The position numbers were made by a program, and so were the translations under genes. From assembly GCA_018882545.1 (NCBI GenBank), contig VERS01000125.1, positions 1-6,597 on the forward strand: a stretch of DNA of 6,597 nucleotides, in the 5' to 3' direction. This document shows, in pieces, positions 1 to 6,009 of the stretch. How positions within the stretch are numbered: the stretch's first letter is position 1; each line of letters begins with the position of its first letter. The notes under the pieces are model-generated. The model saw only the letters and a list, made by a program, of their open reading frames with translations, had not been told where the DNA came from and searched no databases. Origin of the DNA: Mycobacterium sp. (GTDB lineage Bacteria; Actinomycetota; Actinomycetes; Mycobacteriales; Mycobacteriaceae).

Positions 1-917
1 GTCAGCGGGTCTGGTCCTCCGACGCCCCGGCGGACCCGCCGGCGGACGCCGCCCGCTATGCCTTCCTCGGAGTTCGGGCCTGCGACCTGGCCGCCATCGG
101 GGTGCTGGACGGTGTACTGGCCGCGGGCGCTCACCCGGACGGCTCCTACGTCGGCCGCCGCGACGGCATCTTCATCGTCGCGGTCAACTGCACCGAGCCC
201 GGCGGTCTGTGTTTCTGCGCCTCGATGGGTACCGGGCCGGGCTGCGGGCCGAGCCGTGCTGATGGGCCGGGCTGCGCTGACGGGTCTGGCTGCACCGGCG
301 GTTCGACCCGACCGCCGCGCTACGATCTCGCGCTCACTGAGTTCGCCGACGGCACCTCGACCAGCTATCTGGTCGAGGTGGGCACCGGGGAGGGGGCACA
401 GGTACTCGACGCCATCCCGCACCGCGCCGCACAGCTGGCCGAGACCAAAGCCGCCGCCGACCAGATCGCCGCTGCCGCGACCACGATGGGGAGGCATATG
501 CCCGAAACGGATCTTCGGCAGCTGCTGATCGACTCGCGAGAGTCGGCGCACTGGTCGCAGGTGGCCAGTCGATGTCTGACCTGCGGAAACTGCACCATGG
601 TCTGCCCGACCTGCTTTTGTACCAGCACCTCCGATGTCAGCGACCTGACCGGGCAGCACGCCGAGCGATGGATGGAATGGTCGTCGTGCTTCGAGCTGGA
701 ATTCACGTTCATCCACGAGGGCCCCATCCGGCGATCGGGTGCGTCGCGCTACCGGCACTGGCTGACCCACAAGTTGAGTTCCTGGCACGATCAGTTCGGC
801 AGCTCCGGTTGTGTGGGCTGCGGGCGCTGCATCGCCTGGTGTCCAACCGGAATCGACATCACCGAGGAGATGGCGATCCTGGCCGGCGAACAGAGCCCGG
901 AGGCCGGGAATGACTGA
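1..917 (+). CDS. hyhB: HyhB, iron-sulfur subunit of group 3b [NiFe]-hydrogenase (5' end missing)
   Basis: Iron-sulfur electron-transfer subunit of a soluble NAD(P)-linked hydrogenase, related to AsrA and the beta subunit of archaeal sulfhydrogenase. The frame is open from base 3 and gives 304 residues; the start codon, and probably a few dozen N-terminal residues, lie outside. Numbering from base 3, there is a GVRACD motif (C27), then [11 protein letters not shown] followed by SMGTGP (63-79), a family hallmark. Two ferredoxin-type cluster motifs follow: C191-x2-C194-x2-C197-x3-C201-P and C270-x2-C273-x2-C276-x3-C280-P. By family knowledge these bind two [4Fe-4S] clusters linking the HyhG flavin to HyhS. 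The odd feature is a Gly/Cys-rich stretch at about residues 78-100 that I read as an insertion. The stop overlaps the hyhG start by 8 bp, indicating coupled translation. The family call is firm; the true length is unknown. Confidence 0.9.
   Translation, partial: QRVWSSDAPADPPADAARYAFLGVRACDLAAIGVLDGVLAAGAHPDGSYVGRRDGIFIVAVNCTEPGGLCFCASMGTGPGCGPSRADGPGCADGSGCTGGSTRPPRYDLALTEFADGTSTSYLVEVGTGEGAQVLDAIPHRAAQLAETKAAADQIAAAATTMGRHMPETDLRQLLIDSRESAHWSQVASRCLTCGNCTMVCPTCFCTSTSDVSDLTGQHAERWMEWSSCFELEFTFIHEGPIRRSGASRYRHWLTHKLSSWHDQFGSSGCVGCGRCIAWCPTGIDITEEMAILAGEQSPEAGND
234..293 (+). repeat. Imperfect in-frame tandem duplication coding a Gly/Cys-rich segment in HyhB
   Basis: The 13-mer gggccgggctgcg occurs at 234-246 and again, identical, at 264-276, exactly 30 bp (10 codons) apart. 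A shorter related copy, gggtctggctgc, lies at 282-293. In protein this reads [10 protein letters not shown], then [10 protein letters not shown], with cysteines at 81, 91 and 97 of the partial protein. It lies between the conserved MGTGP motif and the conserved YDLALTE motif (residue 107 onward). The repeat is seen directly; origin by slippage or local duplication is inferred. Confidence 0.75.
899..903 (+). promoter_or_regulatory. Shine-Dalgarno of hyhG (decides the start)
   Basis: GGAGG lies six bases before the ATG at 910, within the last codons of hyhB. It supports 910 as the hyhG start over the upstream in-frame GTG at 811, which would add 33 residues encoded opposite the second cluster motif of hyhB and unlike any flavoprotein N-terminus. 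Confidence 0.7.
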
Positions 918-1755
918 GACCGCGGTTGCACCGGCGCCGACCACAATGGCGCCGGTACCCTACCGCGTCGCCGCTCGCGTGGTCGAGAACGCCGACTCGG
1001 TGACCCTGCACCTGCAGCCCACGGACTACGGTGTGGCACCGCCGGCACCGGGGCAGTTCATGATGCTCTACATCTTCGGGGTGGGGGAGATCGCGGTATC
1101 CGTCTCCGGCCTTGCCGCCGAGGGTGTCCTGACCCACACCGTTCGCGCCGTGGGCGCGGTGAGCGCCGCGCTGTGCGCCGCCGAACCGGGTGCGACGGTG
1201 GGGGTCCGCGGTCCGTTCGGCACCTCCTGGGGGCTGGACGAGGCGGCGGGGCGCGATCTCGTGATCGTCGCCGGCGGTGTCGGTCTGGCCCCGCTGCGGC
1301 CGGTGGTGCTCGAGGCGCTGTCTGGCCGTGAACGCTATGGCCGGGTGGTGGTTGTGGTGGGAGTGCGAAAGGCCGGTGAGTTTCTGTTCGGCGCGGAACT
1401 TGCTGCCTGGCAACGACATCCGGGTCTGGAGCTGCATCAGACCATCGATGTGGCGATCCACGGTTGGCTCGGTGAGACCGGGTTCGTCACCGAACCGCTG
1501 CGCCGGCTGACCTTGCAGCCGGACCGGACCACGGCCTTTGTCTGCGGGCCAGAGTTGATGATGCAGCACAGCGCACAAGCCCTGCTGGCGAAAGGTGTTG
1601 CCGCCCGGGATATCCGCGTCTCCCTGGAGCGCAACATGCAGTGCGGCGTCGGCTGGTGCGGACACTGCCAGCTCGGCCCGTTGCTGCTGTGCCGCGACGG
1701 TCCCGTGGTGGCCTACGACGCGGCCCGGCCGTTGCTGGAAGTCGAGGAACTCTAG
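910..1755 (+). CDS. hyhG: HyhG, FAD/NAD(P)-binding subunit of group 3b [NiFe]-hydrogenase
   Basis: Flavoprotein (281 aa) of the ferredoxin-NADP reductase/dihydroorotate dehydrogenase PyrK-like type. It exchanges electrons between NAD(P)H and the iron-sulfur chain of the hydrogenase in the cytoplasm. The FAD-binding beta-barrel covers roughly residues 15-105, with GQF at 48-50 and GEIAVSVSG at 59-67 at the place where the family has its flavin-binding Ser motif. The nucleotide-binding half has the glycine loop [10 protein letters not shown] (122-131) and a CGPE motif near the C-terminal third. A [2Fe-2S] motif C245-x4-C250-x2-C253-x7-C261 closes the protein. Length matches the family. The start at 910 is chosen for the Shine-Dalgarno and the normal N-terminus; it overlaps hyhB by 8 bp, and the TAG stop directly abuts the hyhS ATG. 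NADP rather than NAD preference is family inference only. Confidence 0.93.
   Translation: MTETAVAPAPTTMAPVPYRVAARVVENADSVTLHLQPTDYGVAPPAPGQFMMLYIFGVGEIAVSVSGLAAEGVLTHTVRAVGAVSAALCAAEPGATVGVRGPFGTSWGLDEAAGRDLVIVAGGVGLAPLRPVVLEALSGRERYGRVVVVVGVRKAGEFLFGAELAAWQRHPGLELHQTIDVAIHGWLGETGFVTEPLRRLTLQPDRTTAFVCGPELMMQHSAQALLAKGVAARDIRVSLERNMQCGVGWCGHCQLGPLLLCRDGPVVAYDAARPLLEVEEL
1744..1748 (+). promoter_or_regulatory. Shine-Dalgarno of hyhS
   Basis: GAGGA lies inside the last codons of hyhG, seven bases before the hyhS ATG. Since the hyhG stop and the hyhS ATG are directly adjacent, a terminating ribosome would cover this site, which fits coupled translation. Confidence 0.55.
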
Positions 1756-2514
1756 ATGGCCGGCCCCAGCCTCGCGGTGTGGAAATTCGCCTCCTGCGAC
1801 GGATGCCAGTTGACCCTGCTGGACTGCGAGGACGAGTTGCTGACGCTGGCCGATGAGGTCCGGATCGCCACCTTTGCCGAGGCCTCCAGTGCCATCGTCG
1901 CCGGGCCCTACGACGTCTCCCTCGTCGAAGGGTCCGTCACCACCGATATCGACGAACAGCGGATCGTCGAAATCCGCTCGCAATCCCGCGTTCTGGTGGC
2001 GATCGGGGCGTGCGCCACCGCCGGCGGGATCCAGGCGCTGCGGAACTTCGCCGACATCGGCGAATTCACCTCGGTGGTGTACGCGCGCCCCGACTACATC
2101 CGCACCCTGGCCACCTCCACCCCGGCCTCGGCGCATGTGACGGTGGACTACGAACTGCGGGGCTGCCCGATCGACCGCCGCCAACTGCTGGACACCCTGG
2201 CCGCGCTGCTCATCGGCCGCAAGCCGCGGCTGCCGGCCGCGACGGTGTGCACCGAGTGCAAACGGTCCGGGGTCAGCTGTGTGACCGTCACCGAGGGAAT
2301 CGCCTGTCTGGGCCCGGTCACCCACGCCGGGTGCGGGGCGCTGTGCCCCCGACATCACCGGGGCTGCTACGGCTGTTTCGGGCCGGCGGCCACCCCGAAC
2401 ATGGGTGCGATGATTCCGCTGCTGCGCCGCGACGGGATGTCCGGCGGGGACGTCGACCGGGTGTTTGGCACCTATAACGTCACCGAGTTCGACGCCGAAC
2501 GGGACGGTCGATGA
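1756..2514 (+). CDS. hyhS: HyhS, small subunit of group 3b [NiFe]-hydrogenase
   Basis: Electron-transfer small subunit (252 aa) pairing with HyhL; it relays electrons from the NiFe site through three clusters. The proximal [4Fe-4S] ligands are C14 and C17 (SCDGC), C86 (GACATAGG) and C137 (GCPID). The C-terminal part holds eight further cysteines: C165-x2-C168-x6-C175-x8-C184 and C193-x3-C197-x6-C204-x2-C207, the pattern for two additional [4Fe-4S] clusters. The signatures [15 protein letters not shown] and GCYGCFGP are typical of soluble group 3 enzymes. There is no Tat signal or C-terminal anchor, so the complex is cytoplasmic, unlike group 1 and 2 small subunits. All expected ligands are present, so it should be functional. 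It begins directly after hyhG and overlaps hyhL by 4 bp (ATGA). Confidence 0.95.
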   Translation: MAGPSLAVWKFASCDGCQLTLLDCEDELLTLADEVRIATFAEASSAIVAGPYDVSLVEGSVTTDIDEQRIVEIRSQSRVLVAIGACATAGGIQALRNFADIGEFTSVVYARPDYIRTLATSTPASAHVTVDYELRGCPIDRRQLLDTLAALLIGRKPRLPAATVCTECKRSGVSCVTVTEGIACLGPVTHAGCGALCPRHHRGCYGCFGPAATPNMGAMIPLLRRDGMSGGDVDRVFGTYNVTEFDAERDGR

Positions 2515-3809
2515 GCGACGCCCGCCCGTCGGCGCGGACCCTGCGCGTCGCGGCCCTGACCCGCGTCGAGGGTGAGGGCGCGTTGCACGTGGCGTTGCGC
2601 GACGGCCGACCCGAACGGGTCGAACTCAACATCTACGAGCCGCCGAGGTTCTTCGAGGCCTTCCTGCGCGGCCGGTCATACACCGAACCGCCCGACCTGA
2701 CGGCCCGTATCTGCGGCATCTGCCCGGTGGCCTACCAGACCAGCGCGTGCAACGCCATTGAGGACGCCTGCGGGGTGGTGCTGGACCCTGAACTGGTCGC
2801 GCTGCGTCGGCTGCTGTACTGCGGGGAGTGGATACACAGCCACATCTTGCACATCTACCTGCTGCACGCCCCGGACTTCCTGGGGGTGCCCGACGTCATG
2901 GCCCTCGCCAAGTCTCAGCGCGGGGCGGTCGAGCGCGGGTTGTCGCTGAAAAAGGCCGGTAACCGGTTGCAGGAGCTGATCGGTGGCCGTTCGGTCCATC
3001 CGGTCAACGTTCGAGTGGGCGGTTTCTACTCGGTGCCGACCCCGGCCGAACTGCGGCCGATGGCCGAGCAGTTGCGGCGCGCCCTCGATGACGCGCTGGC
3101 CACGGTGACGTGGGTGGCGGGCTTCGACTTTCCGGACCTCACCGTCGATCACGAACTGCTGGCCCTGACCGGCCAGCGCTATCCGCTCGAGGATGGCGAG
3201 ATCGCTCGCAGCGCCGGACCGGTCTTCCCGGTGTCCCGATTCAGCGAGCACGTCCGGGAGACTCAGGTGCCGCACTCCACGGCCTTGCACGCCACCCTGG
3301 ACGGGCGGTGCCACCTCACCGGCCCGCTGGCCCGCTACACGCTCAACTACGAGAAACTCTCGCCGTTGGCAAGGGAGGCCGCCACTGCCGCCGGCCTCGG
3401 GGTGCAATGCCGGAATCCGTTCCGCAGCATCGTCGTTCGTGCTGTGGAGGTGGTCTATGCAGTGCAGGAGGCGCTGCGCATCATCGAGAACTATCAGCGT
3501 CCGGCCAGACCATTCGTCGCGGTGGAGCCGCGGCCCGGCGTCGGGCATGGAGTCAGTGAGGCTCCCCGCGGACTGCTCTACCACCGCTACCGGATCGACG
3601 ACGACGGACTGGTGGCCGAAGCGGAGATCGTCCCGCCGACCGCGCAGAACCAGGCCGCGATCGAAGCCGACCTGGCGCAGGTCGTGATGGTTCAGGCGGG
3701 TCTGGACGACGCGGCACTGACCGCGATGTGCGAGCGCGCGATCCGCAACTACGACCCCTGCATCTCATGTGCGACGCACTTCCTCACCCTGACGGTGGCC
3801 CGGCGCTGA
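2511..3809 (+). CDS. hyhL: HyhL, catalytic large subunit of group 3b [NiFe]-hydrogenase
   Basis: Catalytic subunit (432 aa) that interconverts H2 with protons and electrons. The four NiFe ligands are present: C68 and C71 in [11 protein letters not shown] (66-76), C417 and C420 in DPCISCATH (415-423). The N-terminal LTRVEGEG (16-23) and EAPRG (350-354) motifs are also standard for large subunits. The fourth residue after C71 is Tyr75, where most NiFe families have His; I recall this as usual for group 3b but could not check. Only nine residues follow H423, so any peptide removed during maturation would be very short. The ATG lies in an ATGA overlap with hyhS and has only a weak GGGA upstream, so it is probably translated by coupling. 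The 3' end overlaps the opposite-strand amidotransferase gene by 26 bp. Nickel insertion needs hyp genes, none of which are in the window. Confidence 0.95.
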   Translation: MSDARPSARTLRVAALTRVEGEGALHVALRDGRPERVELNIYEPPRFFEAFLRGRSYTEPPDLTARICGICPVAYQTSACNAIEDACGVVLDPELVALRRLLYCGEWIHSHILHIYLLHAPDFLGVPDVMALAKSQRGAVERGLSLKKAGNRLQELIGGRSVHPVNVRVGGFYSVPTPAELRPMAEQLRRALDDALATVTWVAGFDFPDLTVDHELLALTGQRYPLEDGEIARSAGPVFPVSRFSEHVRETQVPHSTALHATLDGRCHLTGPLARYTLNYEKLSPLAREAATAAGLGVQCRNPFRSIVVRAVEVVYAVQEALRIIENYQRPARPFVAVEPRPGVGHGVSEAPRGLLYHRYRIDDDGLVAEAEIVPPTAQNQAAIEADLAQVVMVQAGLDDAALTAMCERAIRNYDPCISCATHFLTLTVARR

Positions 3810-4521
3810 GAGACGCCGGCGGTGCGGCAAGCAGGTCCAGGAAGCCGCGCACCAGTAGGCGTAACCGCCGCACCGCGTCGTCGAGCTCCACGGCGGTGCG
3901 TGCCCGAAGCGCATTCGCCGACAGGCCGACCTGCCGGAGGTCGCCGTCGGCGTCCGCACCGATCCACTGCTCCACCAGCGCCGCATCGACCTCGGGGTGG
4001 AACTGCAGACCCAATGCGCGTCCCTGAGTGAAGGCCTGGACGGCGCAGGCGTTGCGAGCCACCTCAAGGGCGCCCGGCGGAGGTGTCAGACGATCGAAGT
4101 GCCACTGGAACCACGGCCCGGGCGGAACCAGCTCCGCCCTGCTGCTGTGCACCTCATGCCAGCCGATCTCCGGTCGGGGCGAACGGGACACCACCCCGCC
4201 GAGCGCGCGGGCGAGCAGTTGCCCGCCGAAACACACGCCCAGTACGCCGACGCCGCAGTCCAGTGCCCGTCGTGTCATGTCCATCTCCGCGGTGATCCAC
4301 GGCAGGCTGTCGTCGAAGACCGACCACCGCGCACCGAGCGGAACGATCACGTCGTAGCGGCTGGGTTCGGGGAACTGCACCTCGACCGACGGGTGGCCCA
4401 CCCGGTCGGCGCTCACCACCTCGAATGTGCTGATTTCGAAACCGCATTCGGCGAAGACATCGCCGAGCAGCGCCTCGGGCGCGGTCGGATCGTTGCGAAC
4501 GAACAGGACCTGCGGCGGCAC
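3784..4521 (-). CDS. Class I glutamine amidotransferase-like protein (GMP synthase-like, standalone)
   Basis: Standalone class I glutamine amidotransferase domain (245 aa), GuaA-amidotransferase-like. The nucleophile elbow is GVCFGGQ (95-101) with Cys97. The other triad members are His175 and Glu177 in GLQFHPEV. PEIGWHEV (118-125) and FQWHFD (138-143) are typical of the COG0518-like group, whose members hydrolyse glutamine or gamma-glutamyl substrates. No synthetase domain is attached, so the acceptor is unknown. The GTG start at 4521 is the earliest possible, since an in-frame TAG lies four codons upstream, and the family N-terminus (VLFVRNDPTAPE) begins at once. A TANNNT hexamer sits exactly at -12 to -7 from this GTG, suggesting a leaderless mRNA. 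The last 15 or so residues are Ala/Pro/Ser-rich and partly antisense to the end of hyhL. A link to hydrogenase function is not indicated. Confidence 0.88.
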   Translation of the reverse strand: MPPQVLFVRNDPTAPEALLGDVFAECGFEISTFEVVSADRVGHPSVEVQFPEPSRYDVIVPLGARWSVFDDSLPWITAEMDMTRRALDCGVGVLGVCFGGQLLARALGGVVSRSPRPEIGWHEVHSSRAELVPPGPWFQWHFDRLTPPPGALEVARNACAVQAFTQGRALGLQFHPEVDAALVEQWIGADADGDLRQVGLSANALRARTAVELDDAVRRLRLLVRGFLDLLAAPPASLSAGPPSG

Positions 4522-4558
4522 GCTCCCACGCTACGGCAGCGGCGGTAGCTTTGGGAGC
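4522..4558. promoter_or_regulatory. Mirror-symmetric divergent promoter region
   Basis: This is the whole 37 bp gap between the GTG of the amidotransferase gene (4521, - strand) and the ATG of the DUF2784 gene (4559, + strand). It is an interrupted inverted repeat: gctccca (4522-4528) pairs with tgggagc (4552-4558), and gcta (4530-4533) with tagc (4546-4549). Each arm holds an outward TANNNT hexamer: TAGCGT on the - strand (4533 to 4528), at -12 to -7 from the GTG; TAGCTT on the + strand (4546-4551), at -13 to -8 from the ATG. These are the positions of a -10 element if transcription starts at the start codons. The GGGAG next to each start is too close to act as a normal Shine-Dalgarno. Sequence symmetry is seen; promoter function is inferred. 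Confidence 0.5.
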
Positions 4559-4969
4559 ATGGAGCTCCTGGGGTGGCCGGTCCTGATTGCGGCCGTGGCG
4601 GCTCACATCTCCTTCCTGGCCTACCTGCCGCTGGGCGGTTTCCTGGCGCTGCGGTGGCCACGGTCACTTGGGCTGCATATCGCCGTGGTGGTCTGGGCGC
4701 TGGGCAGCGTGATCGTCGGCTACGACTGTCCGCTGACCGACGTCGAACGCTGGGCCCGGTCGCGGGCCGGTCTGCCCCCGCTGAGCCCGGCGGGCTTCAT
4801 CGACCACTACATCACCCGCCACCTCAACGAGGTGCTCCCCCCGGCCGGCGGTGTCGGGATCATGCAGGTACTGGTGTTCGCCGCGGTGGCGGTGTCCTGG
4901 ATCGTCTACGCGCGGCGCGTCCGGCGCAGACCCGCGACGGCGGTGGCCCCGATATCCGGACCCGGCTAG
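4559..4969 (+). CDS. DUF2784 family small membrane protein
   Basis: A 136-residue integral membrane protein recognised as DUF2784, a family of unknown function common in bacteria. It shows a first helix at about 5-30, a second at about 38-55, the family motif CPLTDVERWAR (57-67), a conserved amphipathic region with GFIDHY (79-84), a third helix at about 101-118, and an arginine-rich cytoplasmic-looking tail from 119 (YARRVRRR). The frame is open much further upstream, but the ATG at 4559 is chosen because the first helix starts there and upstream residues lie opposite the amidotransferase gene. It lies just upstream of the TerC-like gene with a 34 bp gap; co-transcription is possible but the gap has its own promoter-like sequence. 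No catalytic activity can be assigned. Confidence 0.85.
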   Translation: MELLGWPVLIAAVAAHISFLAYLPLGGFLALRWPRSLGLHIAVVVWALGSVIVGYDCPLTDVERWARSRAGLPPLSPAGFIDHYITRHLNEVLPPAGGVGIMQVLVFAAVAVSWIVYARRVRRRPATAVAPISGPG

Positions 4970-5003
4970 GCAGGCGAATCCAATTTCCTGAATACTGCTT
5001 GTT
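4970..5003 (+). promoter_or_regulatory. AT-rich gap, possible leaderless promoter of the TerC-like gene
   Basis: This 34 bp gap is clearly richer in A/T than its surroundings, especially 4977-5003. It contains aatact at 4991-4996, a partial match to a -10 element (A, T, A, T at positions 2, 3, 4 and 6 of TATAAT), eight bases before the ATG at 5004. No purine-rich Shine-Dalgarno is present before that ATG, so a leaderless transcript is plausible. No convincing -35 was found. The gap is too short to hold a yybP-ykoY manganese riboswitch. Confidence 0.35.
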
Positions 5004-5996
5004 ATGGGTGTGTCCACCGGCGTCTGGGTCATCACATGTGTCGCCATCCTCGGGCTGTTCGTCTTCGACTTCTTCGCGCACGTGCGGGTCGCCCACGAGC
5101 CGACCTTCCGGGAGTCGGCCTTCTGGTCGACGGTCTACGTCAGCCTGGCGGTGCTGTTCGGGTTCTTCATCTGGTGGCACTGGGGCAGCGAATACGGCGG
5201 GGAGTATTTCGCGGGCTATGTGACCGAGAAGGCGCTGTCGGTGGACAACCTGTTCGTGTTCACCGTGATCATGACCTCATTTGCGGTGCCCCGGATCTAC
5301 CAGCAGAAGCTGCTCCTGATCGGGATCGTGATGGCGCTGGTCATGCGGGCGCTGTTCATCGCCGTCGGCGCCGCCGCCATCAATGCCTTCAGTTGGGTGT
5401 TCTACGTCTTCGGCGCCTTCCTGATCTTCACCGCTCTCAAGCTGGCCCGGGAGAGCGGCCACGAGCGGGAGGCCGAGGTAGAACGGGAGAACCGCCTGGT
5501 CGGCTTCGTCCGCCGGTTCGTGCCGACCACCGACGACTATCACGAGGACAAGTTCATCACCCGGGTCGACGGTAAGCGGGCGGTGACGCCGATGATGCTG
5601 GCGCTGGTGGCGATCGGTTTCACCGACCTGCTGTTTGCGCTGGACTCGATCCCGGCCATCTACGGCCTCACCGAGGAGCCCTACATCGTCTTCACCGCGA
5701 ACGCCTTCGCCTTGATGGGCCTGCGTCAGCTCTACTTCCTGATCGGCGGGTTGCTGGACCGGCTGATCTACCTGTCGGCCGGCCTGTCGATCATTCTCGG
5801 GTTCATCGGCGTGAAGCTGATGCTGCACGCGCTGCACAAGAACACGTTGCCGTTCATCAACGGCGGCAACTATGTGGACGTGCCGGAGATTTCGACCGGG
5901 ATGTCGATCAGTGTGATCGGCGTGGTGCTGCTGGTGACAACCGTCGCCAGCCTGCTGAAAACCCGCGGCCGCACGGCGCCGAAAACCTCCCTGTGA
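5004..5996 (+). CDS. TerC/Alx family integral membrane protein (probable metal ion transporter)
   Basis: Polytopic membrane protein of 330 aa belonging to the TerC/Alx family. Family hallmarks are TEKALSVDNLFVF (74-86) and the related internal repeat TDLLFALDSIPAI (207-219), each with an acidic residue pair buried in the membrane. Hydrophobic segments lie near 6-24, 41-59, 79-95, 103-124, 130-147, 196-216, 226-253, 257-275 and 301-318. A charged cytoplasmic loop at about 148-195 contains an acidic stretch and TTDDYHEDKF. Length fits the Alx-like branch. Some members (Alx, MeeF/MeeY) are implicated in manganese export or supplying metal to exported enzymes; tellurite resistance of TerC depends on other ter genes, none of which are here. 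ATG 5004 is fixed by an in-frame TGA at 4989-4991. The gene converges on the MFS gene with a 13 bp gap. Manganese as substrate is inference. Confidence 0.92.
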   Translation: MGVSTGVWVITCVAILGLFVFDFFAHVRVAHEPTFRESAFWSTVYVSLAVLFGFFIWWHWGSEYGGEYFAGYVTEKALSVDNLFVFTVIMTSFAVPRIYQQKLLLIGIVMALVMRALFIAVGAAAINAFSWVFYVFGAFLIFTALKLARESGHEREAEVERENRLVGFVRRFVPTTDDYHEDKFITRVDGKRAVTPMMLALVAIGFTDLLFALDSIPAIYGLTEEPYIVFTANAFALMGLRQLYFLIGGLLDRLIYLSAGLSIILGFIGVKLMLHALHKNTLPFINGGNYVDVPEISTGMSISVIGVVLLVTTVASLLKTRGRTAPKTSL

Positions 5997-6009
5997 CGCG
6001 GCAGACCGA

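Noticed and set aside
811..909. A longer HyhG starting at GTG 811.
   Set aside because: The extra 33 residues lie in another frame over the conserved second cluster motif of hyhB, and the GGAGG at 899-903 points to ATG 910.
859..2358. A 499-codon open frame on the - strand opposite hyhG and hyhS.
   Set aside because: It is a shadow of high-GC coding sequence: the + strand genes show full sets of conserved motifs, while this frame is rich in Arg/Gly/Gln/His with no recognisable domain.
2676..3584. A 302-codon open frame on the - strand opposite hyhL.
   Set aside because: Same reason: HyhL is conserved from end to end over this stretch, and the antisense product has low-complexity composition and no known motif.
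4427..4558. A longer DUF2784 protein using an upstream ATG at 4427.
   Set aside because: The extra 44 residues are polar, antisense to the conserved amidotransferase N-terminus, and precede a first transmembrane helix that fits a start at 4559.
4970..5003. A yybP-ykoY type manganese riboswitch upstream of the TerC-like gene.
   Set aside because: The 34 bp gap is far too short and no riboswitch-like pairing was seen, although such switches control some Alx genes in other bacteria.
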